The position numbers and the translations under genes are program-made. From NCBI GenBank assembly GCA_021604565.1, contig BQJF01000035.1, forward strand, positions 1 to 43,002: a stretch of DNA of 43,002 nucleotides, written 5' to 3'. Numbering within the stretch: position 1 is the stretch's first letter; every line of letters begins with the position of its first letter. The notes under the pieces are model-generated. The model was not told where the DNA came from and did not search any database. It saw nothing but the letters and a program-made list of their open reading frames with translations. The stretch comes from Minwuia thermotolerans (GTDB taxonomy: Bacteria > Pseudomonadota > Alphaproteobacteria > Minwuiales > Minwuiaceae). This document shows, one piece after another, positions 7,745 to 16,902 of this stretch.

Positions 7745-9054
7745 GTGACGATCAGGAAACAGCCGTCGATTCCTCGATTCCCTCGGCGCGGCAGGCGGCA
7801 ATCACACTGATTTCGCGTGTGCTCGACACGTCGGCCGGACTGGACGAGGTGCTGGATGAAACCGTGCGCGGCATGGAAGCACGCGAACGCCGCTTCGCCC
7901 ATACGATCGCGCTGGCCACGCTGCGCCACAAGGGATCGCTGGAACAGCATCTGAAACACCTGCTGGACCGCCCCCTGCCCCGCTCCGGGCGGTTCGCGCA
8001 TCTGATCCTGCTGTCCGGCATGGCGCAGATCATCTTCCTGCAGAGCCCGGCCCATGCGGTCGTCAACGAACACGTCGAGATGCTGCCCGAAGGCAGCAAG
8101 TTCCGGGGCGTGGTCAACGCCATTCTGCGCAAGGTGGATCGCCAGGGCGCGACAAGGCTGACCCGGCCGGACATGGCACGCCGGGACACCCCGCTCTGGC
8201 TCTGGAAGCGCTGGGCGGCACACCTGGGGCGCAGCAATGCCAACGCCCTGGCCGCAGCACACCGCGACGACACGCCGACACCACTGGACCTGACCGTGCG
8301 CGAAGACGCCGCCGGGTGGGCGGAGCGGCTTGGCGGTGAACTGCTTCCGACGGGAAGCGTCCGGCTGGGCAGCCACGCCGCTGTGCCGGAGATGCCGGGG
8401 TACGCGGACGGGGCCTGGTGGGTGCAGGACACCGCCGCCACCCTGCCGGTGCGGCTGTTCGGTGATCTGCAGGGACGCAGCCTGCTCGATGCCTGCGCCG
8501 CACCCGGCGGCAAGACGGCGCAGGCGATAGCCCTTGGGGCGGAGGTCACGGCCATGGACCGGTCTGGCCGCCGTCTGGAAGTGCTGCAACGCAACCTCGA
8601 CCGGCTACAGATGCAGGCAACCGTGGTCCGCGCCGACCTGCGCCAGTTCAGCCACGACGATGGTTTCGACGCGGTATTGCTTGACGCCCCCTGCTCGGCC
8701 ACCGGCACCATCAGACGCCATCCGGAGATCGCCTGGACCCGCAACGAGAGCGACGTCCAGGGCATCGCCGAACAGCAGCGCATGATGATCGGCAAGGCCA
8801 CGGCACTGGTCCGCCCGGGCGGCAGGCTGGTCTATTGCACCTGTTCGCTGGAACCGGAGGAAGGGGAGGCGCAGGCGGAATGGCTGTTGCAGGAATTCCC
8901 GCAGTTCACGCGCGCCGCCATTGATCCCAACGCACTCGGACTGGGACCGGAGGCGATCACCGAAGCCGGCGACCTGCGCACCCACGCCGGTCTGATGGCG
9001 GACACGGGCGGCATGGACGGGTTCTTTGCCACGGTGATGCAGCGCGCCGCCTGA
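7735..9054 (+). CDS. rsmB: 16S rRNA (cytosine-C5)-methyltransferase RsmB/Sun
   Basis: A 439-residue cytosolic enzyme that makes m5C in 16S rRNA using SAM. The N-terminal NusB-like RNA-binding domain covers residues 20-150 ([35 protein letters not shown]). The methyltransferase domain has the SAM loop [15 protein letters not shown], motif [12 protein letters not shown] (Cys near 320) and motif [14 protein letters not shown] (Cys near 370), the two cysteines that act in catalysis and product release. The end, [13 protein letters not shown], is characteristic. It overlaps htpX and is followed after 76 bases by rpe. Confidence 0.95.
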   Translation: MAVSDDQETAVDSSIPSARQAAITLISRVLDTSAGLDEVLDETVRGMEARERRFAHTIALATLRHKGSLEQHLKHLLDRPLPRSGRFAHLILLSGMAQIIFLQSPAHAVVNEHVEMLPEGSKFRGVVNAILRKVDRQGATRLTRPDMARRDTPLWLWKRWAAHLGRSNANALAAAHRDDTPTPLDLTVREDAAGWAERLGGELLPTGSVRLGSHAAVPEMPGYADGAWWVQDTAATLPVRLFGDLQGRSLLDACAAPGGKTAQAIALGAEVTAMDRSGRRLEVLQRNLDRLQMQATVVRADLRQFSHDDGFDAVLLDAPCSATGTIRRHPEIAWTRNESDVQGIAEQQRMMIGKATALVRPGGRLVYCTCSLEPEEGEAQAEWLLQEFPQFTRAAIDPNALGLGPEAITEAGDLRTHAGLMADTGGMDGFFATVMQRAA

Positions 9055-9130
9055 TCAAATCGCCGTTTCAACCGTGATCCGGAGCGCGCCGCCGTTGCCG
9101 GAACCGGGGGAAGCTGGTAGGGGGTTACCC

Positions 9131-9826
9131 ATGAACTCAGCAATCATCTCACCATCGATCCTCTCCGCCGATTTCGCGAAACTGGGCGAGGAAGTGCGCG
9201 CCATTGATGCAGCCGGTGCCGACTGGATCCATGTCGACGTGATGGATGGCCACTTCGTGCCCAACCTGACCATTGGCCCGAACGTGGTGAAGGCACTGCG
9301 CCCGCACTCGGCGAAACCCTTCGACGTGCATCTGATGATCTCCCCCGTCGATCCCTACATTCAGGCGTTCGCGGATGCCGGTGCCGACATCATCACCGTG
9401 CATCCGGAAGCCGGTGCCCATACCCACCGCACCCTGCAACTGATCCGCAGTCTGGGGCTGAAGGCAGGACTGGCGCTGAACCCCGGCACGCCGTGGCAGG
9501 TGGTGGAACCCCTGCTGGACCAACTGGACCTGATTCTGGTGATGAGCGTCAATCCCGGCTTCGGCGGCCAGAAGTTCATTGCCAGCCAACTTGAGAAGAT
9601 CGCCACCCTGCGCGGCATGATCGATGGTGCCGGGCTGGACATCACGCTGGAGGTCGATGGCGGCGTCAATGCCGACACCATCGCGGATGTGGTTGCCGCC
9701 GGGGCCACCGCCATGGTCGCCGGAACAGCCGCGTTCCAGAATGGCCCCGACCACTACGCGCGGAACATCGCCACGCTGAAAGAGAAGTCGTCCACGGCAC
9801 TCGCCCTGACCGGCACCGACGACTGA
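9131..9826 (+). CDS. rpe: Ribulose-phosphate 3-epimerase
   Basis: A 231-residue TIM-barrel enzyme of the pentose phosphate and Calvin routes, interconverting ribulose 5-phosphate and xylulose 5-phosphate. It shows [15 protein letters not shown], the metal and substrate signature [37 protein letters not shown] and the catalytic [12 protein letters not shown] start at the ATG at 9131 (MNSAIISPS), which has AGGGGG about 7 bases upstream; an upstream in-frame start would add 19 residues not seen in the family. A heparinase-like gene follows after 14 bases. Confidence 0.96.
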   Translation: MNSAIISPSILSADFAKLGEEVRAIDAAGADWIHVDVMDGHFVPNLTIGPNVVKALRPHSAKPFDVHLMISPVDPYIQAFADAGADIITVHPEAGAHTHRTLQLIRSLGLKAGLALNPGTPWQVVEPLLDQLDLILVMSVNPGFGGQKFIASQLEKIATLRGMIDGAGLDITLEVDGGVNADTIADVVAAGATAMVAGTAAFQNGPDHYARNIATLKEKSSTALALTGTDD

Positions 9827-9840
9827 GGAGCCCGCGTGCC

Positions 9841-11457
9841 ATGAGCGGCGTCAGAGACCTTGTCTATCGCAGCCGCCTCTACCAACTGTCGCTGCGCGGT
9901 CGCTTTCCCCATGGCCTCGCCTACTACCCGGAGAATCTCTGGCCCGGCGACCTGGCCCGCGCCAACGAGCTGTTCCGGGGGCGCTTCGATCTGGCAGGAG
10001 AACTGGTGGAAGTTGGTGCCAGCCCGCCCTGGACCGGCGTTTCCGCATCGGACTCCTGGCAGGCGGAACTGCAGGGCTTTGCCTGGCTGCGCCACTTTCA
10101 GGCGGCGGGTGGCGAAGCGGCGACCCGCGCAGCACGGTCGCTCGCCGGATCATGGCTGACGCACAATGCGGACTACGATCCCTTCATCTGGCGCTCAGAC
10201 ATTCTGGCGCGACGGCTGATAAGCTGGTGCGTGCACGCCGATATCCTGTTCAAGAATGCGGAACTGACCTACCGCTCCGACCTGCTCAGGTCGATGGCCC
10301 GGCAGGCCCGGCATCTGGCGCGCGTGGCGGAGAAGGCACCGAACGGAATTCAGGCGGTGACCGCTGCAACGGGTCTCGCCTTCATCGGTCTCTGCCTGCC
10401 GGAGAGCCGCAACTGGACCGACAAGGGTCTTGTGCTGCTGACGGACCAGATCGGGCGGCAACTGCTTTCCGACGGGGGACACATCTCCCGCAATCCGCAG
10501 GTGCTGCACCATGTGTTGCAGGACCTGATCCTGCTGAAGCGCACGATGATGAACATTGGCGAGCCGCCGCCTGAACCGCTGATCAATGCCATCGACCGCA
10601 TGACCCCGACGCTGCGGATGCTACGGCACGGCGATGGCGGGCTGGGGCTGTTCAATGGCGCGACCGAAGGCACGGCGGCGGATATCGAGCAGACGATCCG
10701 CCGTTCCGGCATTCGCGGCAAACCCAACCTGTCAGCCCCGAAGGCGGGCTTCGAGCGCCTGCAGGGTGGCAACACGGCACTGATCGCCGATTTCGGCGGT
10801 CCCGCCCCCGAACCGGGCGTCGGCTTCGCGGGGCTGCTGAGTTTCGAGATGAGCCACCGGCGGGAACGGGTGGTGGTCAATGGCGGCGCGGCGCGCCCCC
10901 CGTCGCAGGAGTGGGAGCGGGCGCTGGCCTCCACCGCCGCCCACTCGACCCTGACCATCGCCGACACCAATGCGGTCGGGGTGCCGGACGCCGGACGACG
11001 ACGGCGGCGGCGGCTGGAGGCAGAGGCGCTGCGCACCGAATCAGCGGACGCGACCTGGCTGGACATGATGCATACCGGCTATCAGGAGCGGTACGGCGTG
11101 GTGCACCGGCGACGGCTGTACCTGGACCGCGACGGACGCGACCTGCGCGGGGAAGACCGGCTGGAGGTCGCGGATCGGCGGAAGCCCAACCATGTCCCCT
11201 TTGCGGTGCGCTTTCACCTGCACCCGGACGCCAGCGCCGTGCTGGCTCAGGGCGGCAATGCGGCGCTGATCCGCCTGAAGTCCGGGCGCGGCTGGCGGTT
11301 CCGGGTCGCGGGCGCGGACCTGAAACTGGAAGACAGCGTCTATCTGGGCGCCGGGTCGCCACGCCGCAGTCAGCAGGTTGTGGCAAGTGGCGATCTGGAC
11401 AGCACGGACATCACCGTGCAATGGGCACTCACCCTGATCGACGGCAGCGATTCCTGA
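9841..11457 (+). CDS. Heparinase II/III family protein (polysaccharide-lyase-like)
   Basis: A 538-residue protein resembling the alphaproteobacterial heparinase II/III-like proteins commonly placed between rpe or rsmB and purH. The N-terminal half is an alpha/alpha toroid (WRSDILARRLISW, EKAPNGIQAVTAATGLAF). The C-terminal half is beta-sandwich-like (HRRERVVVNGG, ASTAAHSTLTIADTNAV, HTGYQERYGVVHRRRLYLD, FAVRFHLHPDASA). The Ala-Ala-His-Ser-Thr block is the family mark and may hold a catalytic His. No signal peptide is visible, which is odd for a lyase, so a cytosolic or indirect role, or processing of an exopolysaccharide at the membrane, remains open. Confidence 0.85.
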   Translation: MSGVRDLVYRSRLYQLSLRGRFPHGLAYYPENLWPGDLARANELFRGRFDLAGELVEVGASPPWTGVSASDSWQAELQGFAWLRHFQAAGGEAATRAARSLAGSWLTHNADYDPFIWRSDILARRLISWCVHADILFKNAELTYRSDLLRSMARQARHLARVAEKAPNGIQAVTAATGLAFIGLCLPESRNWTDKGLVLLTDQIGRQLLSDGGHISRNPQVLHHVLQDLILLKRTMMNIGEPPPEPLINAIDRMTPTLRMLRHGDGGLGLFNGATEGTAADIEQTIRRSGIRGKPNLSAPKAGFERLQGGNTALIADFGGPAPEPGVGFAGLLSFEMSHRRERVVVNGGAARPPSQEWERALASTAAHSTLTIADTNAVGVPDAGRRRRRRLEAEALRTESADATWLDMMHTGYQERYGVVHRRRLYLDRDGRDLRGEDRLEVADRRKPNHVPFAVRFHLHPDASAVLAQGGNAALIRLKSGRGWRFRVAGADLKLEDSVYLGAGSPRRSQQVVASGDLDSTDITVQWALTLIDGSDS

Positions 11458-11514
11458 CCGTCGGTCCCACCAAATCTTGTCCTATCGAACAAGCGACGCA
11501 GGAGACCTGATCCC

Positions 11515-13101
11515 ATGACCGAAACGAACATCGTGCCGAAGCGCGCGCTGATCTCCGTTTCCGACAAGACCGGACTGGACGTGCTGGGCCGGTTCCTGAA
11601 GCAGCAGGGGGTGGAGATCCTGTCCACCGGCGGCACCGCCCGTGCGCTGTCCGACATGGGCTGCGACGTGCGCGAGGTCAGTGCCCATACCGGATCGCCG
11701 GAGATGATGGATGGGCGCGTGAAGACGCTGCACCCGAAGATCCACGGTGGCATCCTGGCGCTGCGCGACAATGCCGAGCACCAGAAGGCCATGCAGGATC
11801 ATGACATCGCCGGGATCGATCTGGTGGTGATCAACCTCTATCCGTTCGAGGCCACGGTGGCCTCCGGCGCCGACCGCGCCACGGTGATCGAGAACATCGA
11901 CATCGGCGGTCCCGCCATGATCCGTTCCGCCGCCAAGAACCACCAGTTCGTCGCCGTCGTGACCGATCCTGCCGACTATGGCCGGCTGATCAGCGAGTGG
12001 CAGGACCAGGGCAGCCTGGGGCTGGCCTTCCGCCAGGACCTCGCGGCCCGCGCCTATGCCCGCACGGCCGCCTATGATGCCGCAATTACCGGCTGGTTCA
12101 GCCAGACGTCGGCAGGGATGCCGCACCGTTTCGCCCTGTCCGCTGGTCCGGCGCAACCGCTGCGCTATGGCGAGAACCCGCACCAGATCGCCGCCTTCTA
12201 CCCCAGTGGCGATCCGCGCCCCGGCGTCGCCAGCGCCCGTCAGGTGCAGGGCAAGGAACTCAGCTACAACAACCTGAACGACACCGATGCGGCCTTCGAA
12301 CTGGTGGCCGAGTTCGACCCGGAGGAGAGCGCTGCGGTCGCCATCATCAAGCACGCCAACCCCTGCGGCGTGGCGGTCGGGTCGACAGTACTGGAAGCCT
12401 ACGAGCGGGCGCTGGCCTGCGACTCGGTCAGCGCCTTCGGCGGCATCATTGCCCTGAACCAGCCGCTGGACGCCGATGCCGCGCGGAAGATCACGGAAAT
12501 CTTCACGGAGGTCATCATTGCCCCGGGCGCCAGCGAGGAGGCGATGAAGCTGGTGGCGGCCAAGAAGAACCTGCGGCTGCTGCTGACCGACGGCCTGCCC
12601 GATCCGGCGGCACCGGGCATGGCCTTCAAGGCACTGGCAGGCGGCATCCTGGCCCAGTCCCGCGACAATGGCCGCATCGCCGCCGCCGACCTGAAGGTGG
12701 TGACGAAGCGCCAGCCGACGGAGGCAGAACTGCGCGACATGATCTTCGCCTTCCGCGTCGCCAAGCACGTGAAATCCAACACCATCGTCTATGTCCGCGA
12801 CGGGCGCACGGTGGGTGTCGGCGCCGGGCAGATGAGCCGCGTCGATTCCGCTCGCATCGCCGCACGCAAGTCCGACGAGGCACGGGACGCTGCCGGTGAC
12901 ACGGCAAGCTGGACCGAAGGCTCCGTCGTGGCCTCCGACGCGTTCTTCCCCTTCGCCGACGGTCTGCTGGCGGCTGTGGATGCGGGCGCGAAGGCCGTCA
13001 TCCAGCCCGGTGGCTCCGTCCGTGACCAGGAAGTCATCGACGCCGCCGACGCCGCCGGTCTGGCCATGGCCTTCACCGGAATGCGCCATTTCCGGCACTG
13101 A
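11515..13101 (+). CDS. purH: Bifunctional AICAR formyltransferase/IMP cyclohydrolase PurH
   Basis: A 528-residue enzyme catalysing the last two steps of IMP synthesis. The IMP cyclohydrolase domain (about 1-200) has [45 protein letters not shown] and [11 protein letters not shown]. The AICAR transformylase domain has [30 protein letters not shown], the catalytic [11 protein letters not shown] and the end [12 protein letters not shown]. Length and motifs are complete. A strong AGGAG stands before the ATG. A large palindrome follows 30 bases after the stop and may serve as its terminator. Confidence 0.97.
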   Translation: MTETNIVPKRALISVSDKTGLDVLGRFLKQQGVEILSTGGTARALSDMGCDVREVSAHTGSPEMMDGRVKTLHPKIHGGILALRDNAEHQKAMQDHDIAGIDLVVINLYPFEATVASGADRATVIENIDIGGPAMIRSAAKNHQFVAVVTDPADYGRLISEWQDQGSLGLAFRQDLAARAYARTAAYDAAITGWFSQTSAGMPHRFALSAGPAQPLRYGENPHQIAAFYPSGDPRPGVASARQVQGKELSYNNLNDTDAAFELVAEFDPEESAAVAIIKHANPCGVAVGSTVLEAYERALACDSVSAFGGIIALNQPLDADAARKITEIFTEVIIAPGASEEAMKLVAAKKNLRLLLTDGLPDPAAPGMAFKALAGGILAQSRDNGRIAAADLKVVTKRQPTEAELRDMIFAFRVAKHVKSNTIVYVRDGRTVGVGAGQMSRVDSARIAARKSDEARDAAGDTASWTEGSVVASDAFFPFADGLLAAVDAGAKAVIQPGGSVRDQEVIDAADAAGLAMAFTGMRHFRH

Positions 13102-13131
13102 GCCGGGGGCACTTGATGGTTGACCATTCCG

Positions 13132-13196
13132 CCCCTCTCCCCCTCCCGACCACCCATCAAGGATACTCCCGTGGGTGGTCGGGAGGGGGAGAGGGG
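13132..13196. repeat. 24-bp-arm palindromic intergenic repeat, copy 1
   Basis: A perfect inverted repeat with 24-base arms (13132-13155 and 13173-13196) and a 17-base centre. The arm begins CCCCTCTCCCCCTCCC and ends GACCACCC. A second copy lies at 42250-42313, and its centre is the reverse complement of this one with small changes, so the two are inverted relative to each other. It sits between purH and the CoA-transferase genes and could act as a terminator, but the duplication indicates a mobile or REP-like repeat family. Confidence 0.85.
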
Positions 13197-13282
13197 AGGC
13201 ACGGCCAACACAAGAGACTCCGCCATTGTTCGCGCCCCTGCCGATCTGGTAGAAACAACACTTCAGATGGGAGGAATTCGCG

Positions 13283-14119
13283 ATGACCGGTATTGTTCAC
13301 GACTCAGTCGACAGCCTGGCGGCCCTGATTCCCGATGGTGCCAAGATCGTGGTGCCTGCGGATTACACCGGCATCGCCATGGAACTGACACGGGCCATGG
13401 TCCGTCGTGGTGTGCGCGACCTCTACATGGTCTGCCTGCCGGTCACGGGCCTGCAGGGCGACATGCTGATCGGTGCCGGTGCGGTGAAGACCATCGAGAC
13501 CTCTGCCGTGACCCTGGGCGAGTTCGGCGGCGCGCCGCGGTTCCAGGCAGCCATCGGTGACGGCAGCCTGAAGATCAAGGACGCGACCTGCCCGGCGATC
13601 CATGCCGGTATCCAGGCGGGGCAGAAAGGCATTCCCTACATGCCGTTGCGCGGCATGATCGGCTCCGATGTTCTGGCTAACCGCGACGACTGGAAGGTGG
13701 CGCAGAACCCCTTCAGTGACGAGGAAGACCCCATCGTGCTGCTGCCGGCCATCCGGCCCGACTTCGCGCTGATCCATGCGAAGAAGGCGGATCGCCATGG
13801 CAACGTCTACATCGGCATCCGCCGCGAGGTCATGGCACTGGCAGGGGCCTCCCGCCAGACGCTGGTGACGGTGGAGGAGATCGTGGACGGCAACCTGCTG
13901 CGTGACGATGCAACGGCTGCAGGCACCCTGCCCGCGCTCTACGTCGGCGGCGTGGCAGAAGCCCGGAAAGGCGCATGGCCGCTGGCCTTCTGGGACGAGT
14001 ACCCGGCGGACGAGGCGCACATGACGTCCTACGTCGCCGCAGCCCGGTCACCGGAAGGTTTCCAGGACTACCTAGACCAGTTCGTGACCGGCGACGCCCG
14101 CGCCGCAGCGGCGGAGTGA
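13283..14119 (+). CDS. CoA-transferase family protein, alpha subunit (GctA/IpdA-like)
   Basis: A 278-residue family-I CoA-transferase-like subunit. VDSLAALIPDGAKIVVPADY, the hydrophobic strand DLYMVCLPVTG, AGAVKTIETSAVTLGEFG, GIPYMPLRGMIGSDVL and DFALIHAKKADRHGNVYIG give the CoA-binding Rossmann-like fold, closest in style to glutaconate CoA-transferase alpha and to IpdA. It works with the beta subunit encoded four bases downstream. The start at 13283 is preceded by GGGAGGAATTCGCG. Substrate is unknown: dicarboxylate CoA transfer or hydrolytic ring opening of an acyl-CoA are both known in this superfamily branch. Confidence 0.8.
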   Translation: MTGIVHDSVDSLAALIPDGAKIVVPADYTGIAMELTRAMVRRGVRDLYMVCLPVTGLQGDMLIGAGAVKTIETSAVTLGEFGGAPRFQAAIGDGSLKIKDATCPAIHAGIQAGQKGIPYMPLRGMIGSDVLANRDDWKVAQNPFSDEEDPIVLLPAIRPDFALIHAKKADRHGNVYIGIRREVMALAGASRQTLVTVEEIVDGNLLRDDATAAGTLPALYVGGVAEARKGAWPLAFWDEYPADEAHMTSYVAAARSPEGFQDYLDQFVTGDARAAAAE

Positions 14120-14123
14120 GCCT

Positions 14124-14885
14124 GTGAGTGATTTTCCCGCGCCCGACGAGATCCGCACCGAAGAACTGCTGATCACCATCATCGCCCGTTTGCTGGAGGG
14201 CTGCCGGCTGGTCTCCAGCGGCGCATCCTCCCCCATTCCAGGCGGTGGCTGCCTGCTGGCACGGCATCAGTCCGGCGGGGCCATGCAGGTGAACGTGCTC
14301 GGCAGCAGGGCCAACAACCTGATGACCAACGGTGGTGTCGAACTGTTCGACTGGGCCGCGCAGGGACGGCTGGATGCCTTTTTCCTCGGTGGCGGACAGA
14401 TCGACGGTCAGGCCAACATCAATCTTGTCGGCATCGGTGACTATCCGCAGGCGAAGATCCGCTGGCCCGGCTCCTTCGGTTCGGCCTACCTCTATTACCT
14501 GGTGCCGCGCGTCATCCTGTTCCGGGAGGAGCACACCCGCCGCGTCTTCGTGGAGAAGGTGGATTTCATTTCGACCCCGGGCACCAGTGATCCGGAGGTC
14601 TATCGCACCGGCGGGCCCTACGCGATGGTCTCCCCGCTCTGCCAGATGGGATTCGACAAGGACCGGCGGAAATTCCACCTGGTATCCGTCCATCCCGGCC
14701 ACACGGTCGAGGAAGTGCTGGACAACACCGGCTTCGAGATAGATGTGCCGGAGCATGTGCCCGAGACCATCCTGCCCGACCGCGCCACGCTGGACGTCAT
14801 TCGCCAGCAGATTTCCCTGGAAATCGCCGAATGCTATCCCCGTTTTGCCGCCAAGGTCTTCCCGGAGGCGATGAACGCGGCCTGA
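14124..14885 (+). CDS. CoA-transferase family protein, beta subunit (GctB/IpdB-like)
   Basis: A 253-residue partner of the alpha subunit, starting at a GTG (14124) four bases after the alpha stop. It shows PDEIRTEELLITIIARLLEG, FLGGGQIDGQANINLVGIGDY, YLYYLVPRVILFREEHTRRVF and VEKVDFISTPG. In transferases of the SCOT type a S-E-N-G motif carries the catalytic Glu. At the likely equivalent position (about residues 55-61) this protein reads MQVNVLG, without a Glu. IpdAB-type members also lack that Glu and act as hydrolases, so this pair may not be a true transferase. A hairpin at 14915 follows the gene. Confidence 0.78.
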   Translation: MSDFPAPDEIRTEELLITIIARLLEGCRLVSSGASSPIPGGGCLLARHQSGGAMQVNVLGSRANNLMTNGGVELFDWAAQGRLDAFFLGGGQIDGQANINLVGIGDYPQAKIRWPGSFGSAYLYYLVPRVILFREEHTRRVFVEKVDFISTPGTSDPEVYRTGGPYAMVSPLCQMGFDKDRRKFHLVSVHPGHTVEEVLDNTGFEIDVPEHVPETILPDRATLDVIRQQISLEIAECYPRFAAKVFPEAMNAA

Positions 14886-14914
14886 GCAGGCTGCCATGCC
14901 TGCCGGACCTGGCC

Positions 14915-14937
14915 CCTTCCCCCTCGACGGGGGAAGG
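14915..14937. repeat. 23-bp hairpin repeat, exact inverse of 3703-3725; probable bidirectional terminator
   Basis: A 9-bp stem CCTTCCCCC/GGGGGAAGG around a TCGAC loop, between the convergent CoA-transferase and zinc-finger-like genes. The 23 bases are the exact reverse complement of 3703-3725, also in a convergent gap. It lies 30 bases after the plus-strand stop and 32 bases beyond the minus-strand stop. Confidence 0.75.
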
Positions 14938-14968
14938 CAGAAATTCCCGAATGAACGCCGCCTCGGGT

Positions 14969-15163
14969 TCAGCCCGCCTTGATCCTCGGGGCCTTGTTGC
15001 CGTTCACGCGCTGGGTGCGCCAGTCGACGCACCAGTCGGAGCAGAAATAGGTGTCCGCGAGCTTCGGATCGCTGGACCTGACGCCCTCGTCATAGACCAG
15101 CACGCCGCAGTTGCCGCACTTGATGTAGCGTTCGATGTAGTAGCCGGTGTCAGAGAAACGCAT
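14969..15163 (-). CDS. Small four-cysteine zinc-finger-like protein linked to hydantoinase genes
   Basis: A 64-residue protein with two paired cysteines: C-G-N-C (Cys16, Cys19) and C-S-D-W-C (Cys41, Cys45), the spacing of a small zinc ribbon. The N-terminus is MRFSDTGYYIERYIK and the tail is basic. It starts three bases after the hydantoinase B stop, so it is surely co-translated with the HyuA/HyuB pair. Acetone and acetophenone carboxylases, relatives of HyuA/HyuB, carry an additional small zinc-binding subunit; this protein is much shorter but may play a similar structural role. The name is inferred from context only. Confidence 0.75.
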   Translation of the reverse strand: MRFSDTGYYIERYIKCGNCGVLVYDEGVRSSDPKLADTYFCSDWCVDWRTQRVNGNKAPRIKAG

Positions 15164-15166
15164 GGA

Positions 15167-16885
15167 TCAATCCCCTCCGGCGCCAAGACCGTAGTCGGCC
15201 TTCGCGCGTTCTGCCGTGACATAGCCTTCGGCCAGGTCTTCCTGCACCAGTTCCGGATCACGTTCCGCGGGACTGCCGTAGCCGCCACCGCCCGGTGTCA
15301 CGATTTCCACCCGGTCTCCCGGCTTGATCACAACGTTGGACCACTTGCTGGTGGATGACTTGCCGAAGGCCTGCATCATGTTCTGCCATTCGCTGCTGCC
15401 CGCCGCCATGTAGAGCGTCATGCCCGACGTGCCGGAGCCGCCGCCGTTCAGGCCCCAGGCCTGATGCACATGCCGGTCGGTGAGCTGGCTGCAGGTGATC
15501 TCCGCATCCAGACAGGTCCAGATGCGCCGGGTGCCCAGTCCGCCACGGGTGGCACCCGCCCCGCCCGAGTCCGGGATCAGGCTGACTTCCTCCGTCAGCC
15601 AGGGGTAACGGGTCTCGAACACCTCCACCGGCGTCACGCGGCAGTTGCCGTTGATCGAGTCGGTGGCGTCATTGCCGTCGGCGTGGCGGGTGGCGCCCCA
15701 GCCCACGACCTCGATGTCATAACAGGCGAAATACTCGTCGTTCGCCTTGTCCTGACCCCCGAAGACGAAGTTCAGGTGCGTGCCGCCCTCCGAGGCAAAG
15801 GCCCGCTCCGGTGACGCGGGGGCCAGCGCACCGATGACCGCCCCGGCGATGCGGGGATGGGTCTCCGTATTGCCGCCGACCTCCGGTGCAGGAAAGTCGA
15901 CATTGACCACGGTTCCCGCCGGCGCCAGCACGTGAATGGGCCGGAAGCAGCCGGAATTCTTCGGGATCGACGGGTCCGTCAGATGCAGGATCGCGTTGTA
16001 GGCCGCAGACCAGGTCACGCCGAGCGTGGCATTGATGGGACCGCCGACCTGCGGCGAGCTGCCCTCGAAATCGACCACGATCTCGTCGTCCTGGATGAAG
16101 CATTCGACGTTGATGCGAATCTCCTGGTCCGTCACCCCGTCATTGTCCATGAAGTCGTGGAAAGGATAGGCCCCGTCCGGCAAGTCACGGATCTCCGCCC
16201 GCATCCGGGCTTCCGAATAGTCCATCAGGTCCGCACAGATCTTGCGGAAGTGATCCACCCCATACTTGGAGATGGTCTGGGCCAGCCGCTCGGCGCCGAC
16301 CTCGACACCGCTGATCAGGGCGCGCATGTCGCCGTAGTTGTAACGTGGCGTGCGGACGTTCGCGAGCCAGAGCTTCCAGACTTCCTCCACATCCTCGCCA
16401 CGCTTCTTGATCTTCACCGGCGGCACGCGAATGCCTTCGTGAAAGATCTCGGTCGCTTCGGAGGCGAAACCGCCCGGGACCATGCCGCCGACTTCCGCCA
16501 CATGGCCGATGGCGACGGTGAAGGCGACAAGCTGATCGTCCACGAAGACCGGGCAGAACAGCGTGTGCTCCGGCGTGTGCAGACCACCGCGATAGGGGTC
16601 GTTATGGACGATCACGTCACCGGGATTGATGGTTTCCAGCGGGATTTCCTTCAGGCTGGAGCTGATGATCAGCGGCATGCCGCCGATCTGTGCGGGGCAG
16701 AATTCCGCCACCGCCCACATCTCGCCCTCGGCGCTGGCGATGGCACAGGTAAAGTCCAGCGCCTCGTTGAAGATCGTCGAATAGGACGTCTTCATCAGGG
16801 TGATCCCCATCTCCCGGCACGCCGAGATCATGGAGCTTTCGATGATGTTCATGGTGACGAAATCTGTGGCTTTCGACGTTCCCAT
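15167..16885 (-). CDS. Hydantoinase B/oxoprolinase family subunit
   Basis: A 572-residue HyuB-type subunit. It shows ISACREMGITLMKTSYSTIFNEALDFTCAI, AVAEFCPAQIGGMP, the conserved PGDVIVHNDPYRGGLHTPEH, FTVAIGHVAEVGGM, DFEGSSPQVGGPINAT, PRSGGAG-like glycine turns (PDSGGAGATRGG) and the C-terminal PGGGGYGSPAERDP. The family handles ATP-dependent hydrolysis of cyclic amides (5-oxoproline, N-methylhydantoin) or carboxylation of ketones. The HyuA subunit is encoded 17 bases upstream and a small cysteine protein 3 bases downstream, so all three form one complex or pathway step. The substrate is not evident. Confidence 0.88.
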   Translation of the reverse strand: MGTSKATDFVTMNIIESSMISACREMGITLMKTSYSTIFNEALDFTCAIASAEGEMWAVAEFCPAQIGGMPLIISSSLKEIPLETINPGDVIVHNDPYRGGLHTPEHTLFCPVFVDDQLVAFTVAIGHVAEVGGMVPGGFASEATEIFHEGIRVPPVKIKKRGEDVEEVWKLWLANVRTPRYNYGDMRALISGVEVGAERLAQTISKYGVDHFRKICADLMDYSEARMRAEIRDLPDGAYPFHDFMDNDGVTDQEIRINVECFIQDDEIVVDFEGSSPQVGGPINATLGVTWSAAYNAILHLTDPSIPKNSGCFRPIHVLAPAGTVVNVDFPAPEVGGNTETHPRIAGAVIGALAPASPERAFASEGGTHLNFVFGGQDKANDEYFACYDIEVVGWGATRHADGNDATDSINGNCRVTPVEVFETRYPWLTEEVSLIPDSGGAGATRGGLGTRRIWTCLDAEITCSQLTDRHVHQAWGLNGGGSGTSGMTLYMAAGSSEWQNMMQAFGKSSTSKWSNVVIKPGDRVEIVTPGGGGYGSPAERDPELVQEDLAEGYVTAERAKADYGLGAGGD

Positions 16886-16902
16886 GGCCTCGTCTCCTCT
16901 GT

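Noticed and set aside
11482..13098. Long minus-strand open frame opposite purH
   Set aside because: It mirrors purH codon by codon and shows no family features; purH is complete.
13132..13196. CRISPR-like repeats or simple purH terminator
   Set aside because: There is no repeat-spacer arrangement, and the long arms plus an inverted copy at 42250 fit a dispersed palindrome better than a plain terminator.
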